Assembly (NCBI RefSeq): GCF_003932495.1
Contig: NZ_QZMT01000004.1
Coordinates: 186,001-250,000, forward strand
Origin: Guyparkeria sp. SCN-R1
Lineage (GTDB): Bacteria > Pseudomonadota > Gammaproteobacteria > Halothiobacillales > Halothiobacillaceae
Direction: 5' to 3'
Length of the DNA stretch: 64,000 bases
The translations under genes and the position numbers were made by a program. This document shows, one piece after another, positions 62,455 through 64,000 of the stretch (the first letter of the stretch is position 1; each line of letters starts with the position of its first letter). The notes beneath the pieces were generated by a model that saw only the letters and a program-made list of their open reading frames with translations, searched no databases and was not told the DNA's origin.

Positions 62455-62540
62455 GTTCGTACCCTCCAGTCAGGTTTGAACCGAATAGTACCCCGAAAAG
62501 CCGTCGGCCCGGGGTGGTGTTGCGAAAAATTAGCACATAA

Positions 62541-62818
62541 GGGAAGGTCTGCACGAATCCGATGCCACTCTGGCTTGGCGAGTCGTTCGTGATCAAGGCG
62601 CGATGATGCCGGCGTGCCGACGGCCACGTCAAGACATCGCAACGCGGAGCACGGGCGACTCGCCAAGCCCCGCCGGGCGCGCCTAGAGCCGGGCATTTGC
62701 TGCGTTGTCCTCCTTGGAAAGGGAATCACCCTTCCACGGCGGACGAACGCCTTGCATCTGCCCGGCTCTAGGCGCGCAGAGCGGTATCGGATTCGTGCAG
62801 ACCTTCCCGAGCCACGGT
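62541..62818. repeat. MITE-like element, copy C
   Basis: 278 bases. The left end GGGAAGGTCTGCACGAATCC (62541-62560) is complementary to the right end at 62799-62818, and the arms continue to match through GATGCCACTCTG. The core (GAGCCGGGCA, CTTGGAAAGGGAAT, ACCCTTCC, CGCCTTGCATCTGCCCGGC) is shared with copy B. It also contains a nested inverted repeat TGGCTTGGCGAGTCG / CGACTCGCCAAGCC. It lies between thrS and infC, normally adjacent genes. Confidence 0.85.
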
Positions 62819-62872
62819 AGTTGCCAACCGCGGTCGGTTTTCCCGTGCTTGTGCTCGGTCTTAACGCGGGCC

Positions 62873-64000
62873 TTAACGGTGCTCGCCGATCTCGCCCTTG
62901 AGGCGTTCGATCAGCTCGTCGACCTTGATCGAGCCGAGATCCTCGCCCGAGCGGGTGCGCACGGAAACCGCATCGGCGTCGATCTCGCGGTCGCCGGCGA
63001 CCAGCAGGTAGGGCACGCGCTCGAGGGTGTGCTCGCGGATCTTGAAGCCGACCTTCTCGTTGCGCAGATCGGCCTGTGCCCGCAGCCCGGCGGCCTTGAG
63101 TCGCTCGGCGACCTGGCCGACATATTCGGCGTGTTTGTCGGTGATGCCCATGGTCACGGCCTGCGTCGGGGCGAGCCATAGCGGCATCTGCCCGGCATGG
63201 TGCTCGATCAGGATGCCGATGAAGCGCTCCATCGAGCCGACGATGGCGCGGTGGAGCATGACCGGATGCTGGCGCTCGCTGTGCTCGTCGATGTAGGTCG
63301 CGCCCAGTCGCTCGGGCATCATGAAATCGACCTGGATGGTGCCGAGCTGCCAGGTCCGGCCGATGGCATCACTCAAGTGATATTCGATCTTCGGCCCGTA
63401 GAAGGCGCCTTCGCCCGGCAGTTCCTCCCACTCGACATTTGCTGCACGCAGCGCGCTGCGCAGGGCTTCTTCGGCCTCGTCCCAGACCTCGTCCGCGCCC
63501 ATGCGCTTGTCCGGACGGGTGGCGATCTTCACCTGCACGTCGGTAAAGCCGAAGGTCTCGTAGACCTCCAGTGCCTGGCCGTGGAAGGCACGCACTTCCG
63601 GCTCGATCTGCTTCTCGGTGCAGAAGATGTGGCCGTCATCCTGGGTAAAGCCCCGTACGCGCAGGATGCCGTGCAGCGCGCCCGAGGGCTCGTTGCGGTG
63701 GCAGGAGCCGAACTCGCCGTAGCGGATCGGCAGGTCGCGATAGCTGTGCAGGCCGTGGTTGAACACCTGGACGTGGCCCGGGCAGTTCATCGGCTTGACC
63801 GCGTAGGTGCGCTTCTCCGACTCGGTGAAGAACATGTTTTCCTGGTAGTTGTCCCAGTGGCCGGATTTCTTCCACAGGGACACGTCCAGGATCTGCGGGC
63901 ACTTGATCTCCGCGTAGCCCGAGCGCTTGTAGACGTCGCGCATGTATGACTCGATGACCTGCCAGATCGCCCAGCCGCGCGGGTGCCAGAACACCAGTCC
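62873..64000 (-). CDS. thrS: Threonyl-tRNA synthetase (C-terminal part, runs off window)
   Basis: About 375 codons to the window edge. Class II core motifs: [20 protein letters not shown] (motif 1 region), [10 protein letters not shown] and [19 protein letters not shown] (motif 2), [16 protein letters not shown], and [20 protein letters not shown] (motif 3). The C-terminal anticodon-binding domain follows ([34 protein letters not shown]-type end). The N-terminal editing domains lie outside the window. Confidence 0.97.
   Translation of the reverse strand, partial: GLVFWHPRGWAIWQVIESYMRDVYKRSGYAEIKCPQILDVSLWKKSGHWDNYQENMFFTESEKRTYAVKPMNCPGHVQVFNHGLHSYRDLPIRYGEFGSCHRNEPSGALHGILRVRGFTQDDGHIFCTEKQIEPEVRAFHGQALEVYETFGFTDVQVKIATRPDKRMGADEVWDEAEEALRSALRAANVEWEELPGEGAFYGPKIEYHLSDAIGRTWQLGTIQVDFMMPERLGATYIDEHSERQHPVMLHRAIVGSMERFIGILIEHHAGQMPLWLAPTQAVTMGITDKHAEYVGQVAERLKAAGLRAQADLRNEKVGFKIREHTLERVPYLLVAGDREIDADAVSVRTRSGEDLGSIKVDELIERLKGEIGEHR

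Overview
The window looks like chromosomal DNA of a GC-rich, sulfur-oxidising, chemolithoautotrophic gammaproteobacterium of the Halothiobacillus/Guyparkeria type. The evidence is a complete alpha-carboxysome operon of the Halothiobacillus layout, a two-component DAB inorganic-carbon pump, cbbO/cbbQ, mcdA/mcdB and a divergent cbbR, set among ordinary gammaproteobacterial genes. No rRNA, tRNA, CRISPR array or complete insertion sequence was recognised.

Layout. 1-5.2 kb: metabolic genes mostly on the minus strand (squalene/phytoene synthase-like genes, gph, ubiG, an mtaD-type deaminase) with one chemoreceptor on plus. 5.4-10.1 kb: arginine biosynthesis (argD, argF, argA) followed by rsmJ. 10.1-15.7 kb: an accessory, partly AT-rich and decaying stretch (GT90 glycosyltransferase, a wrecked ugd, a hemerythrin, a solute-binding gene with a nonsense codon, a CDF transporter, a small Rho-N-like protein). 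15.7-19.3 kb: an unusual pair, an ATP-grasp enzyme and a large protein in which I recognise a papain-like Gln/Cys/His/Asn arrangement; a MITE-like element lies between them. 19.5-28.6 kb: DUF4174, patatin, DUF748, DUF2058, rhlE, a DsrE-like protein, a frameshifted PEP-mutase-family gene, DUF2141 and a 1.1-kb AT-rich insert bounded by two copies of one terminator.

28.6-48.7 kb is the core of the window: a 19-kb minus-strand CO2-concentrating cluster reading cbbL-cbbS-csoS2-csoSCA-csoS4A-csoS4B-csoS1C-csoS1A-csoS1B-ferritin-like-acRAF-mcdA-mcdB-cbbO-dabB-membrane gene-dabA-PII-like-cbbQ, with cbbR divergent upstream of cbbL. DabAB would bring inorganic carbon in, CsoSCA converts bicarbonate to CO2 inside the shell, form IA Rubisco fixes it, acRAF assists Rubisco assembly, CbbQ/CbbO reactivate it, McdA/McdB position the carboxysomes, and the PII-like protein may sense nucleotide or bicarbonate state.

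48.7-64 kb holds housekeeping genes: folA-thyA-lgt, a YyaL-type thioredoxin-domain protein, an OlsB-like acyltransferase, and the translation block thrS, infC, rpmI, rplT, pheS, pheT, ihfA and a merR-type regulator. That block is split by rnk and a histone-deacetylase-family gene and by a third MITE copy between thrS and infC. infC appears to start with the rare codon AUC.

The best candidates for something undescribed are the ATP-grasp/papain-like pair, the MITE family (one copy supplies the ribosome-binding site of that pair's second gene), and the membrane protein encoded between dabB and dabA.
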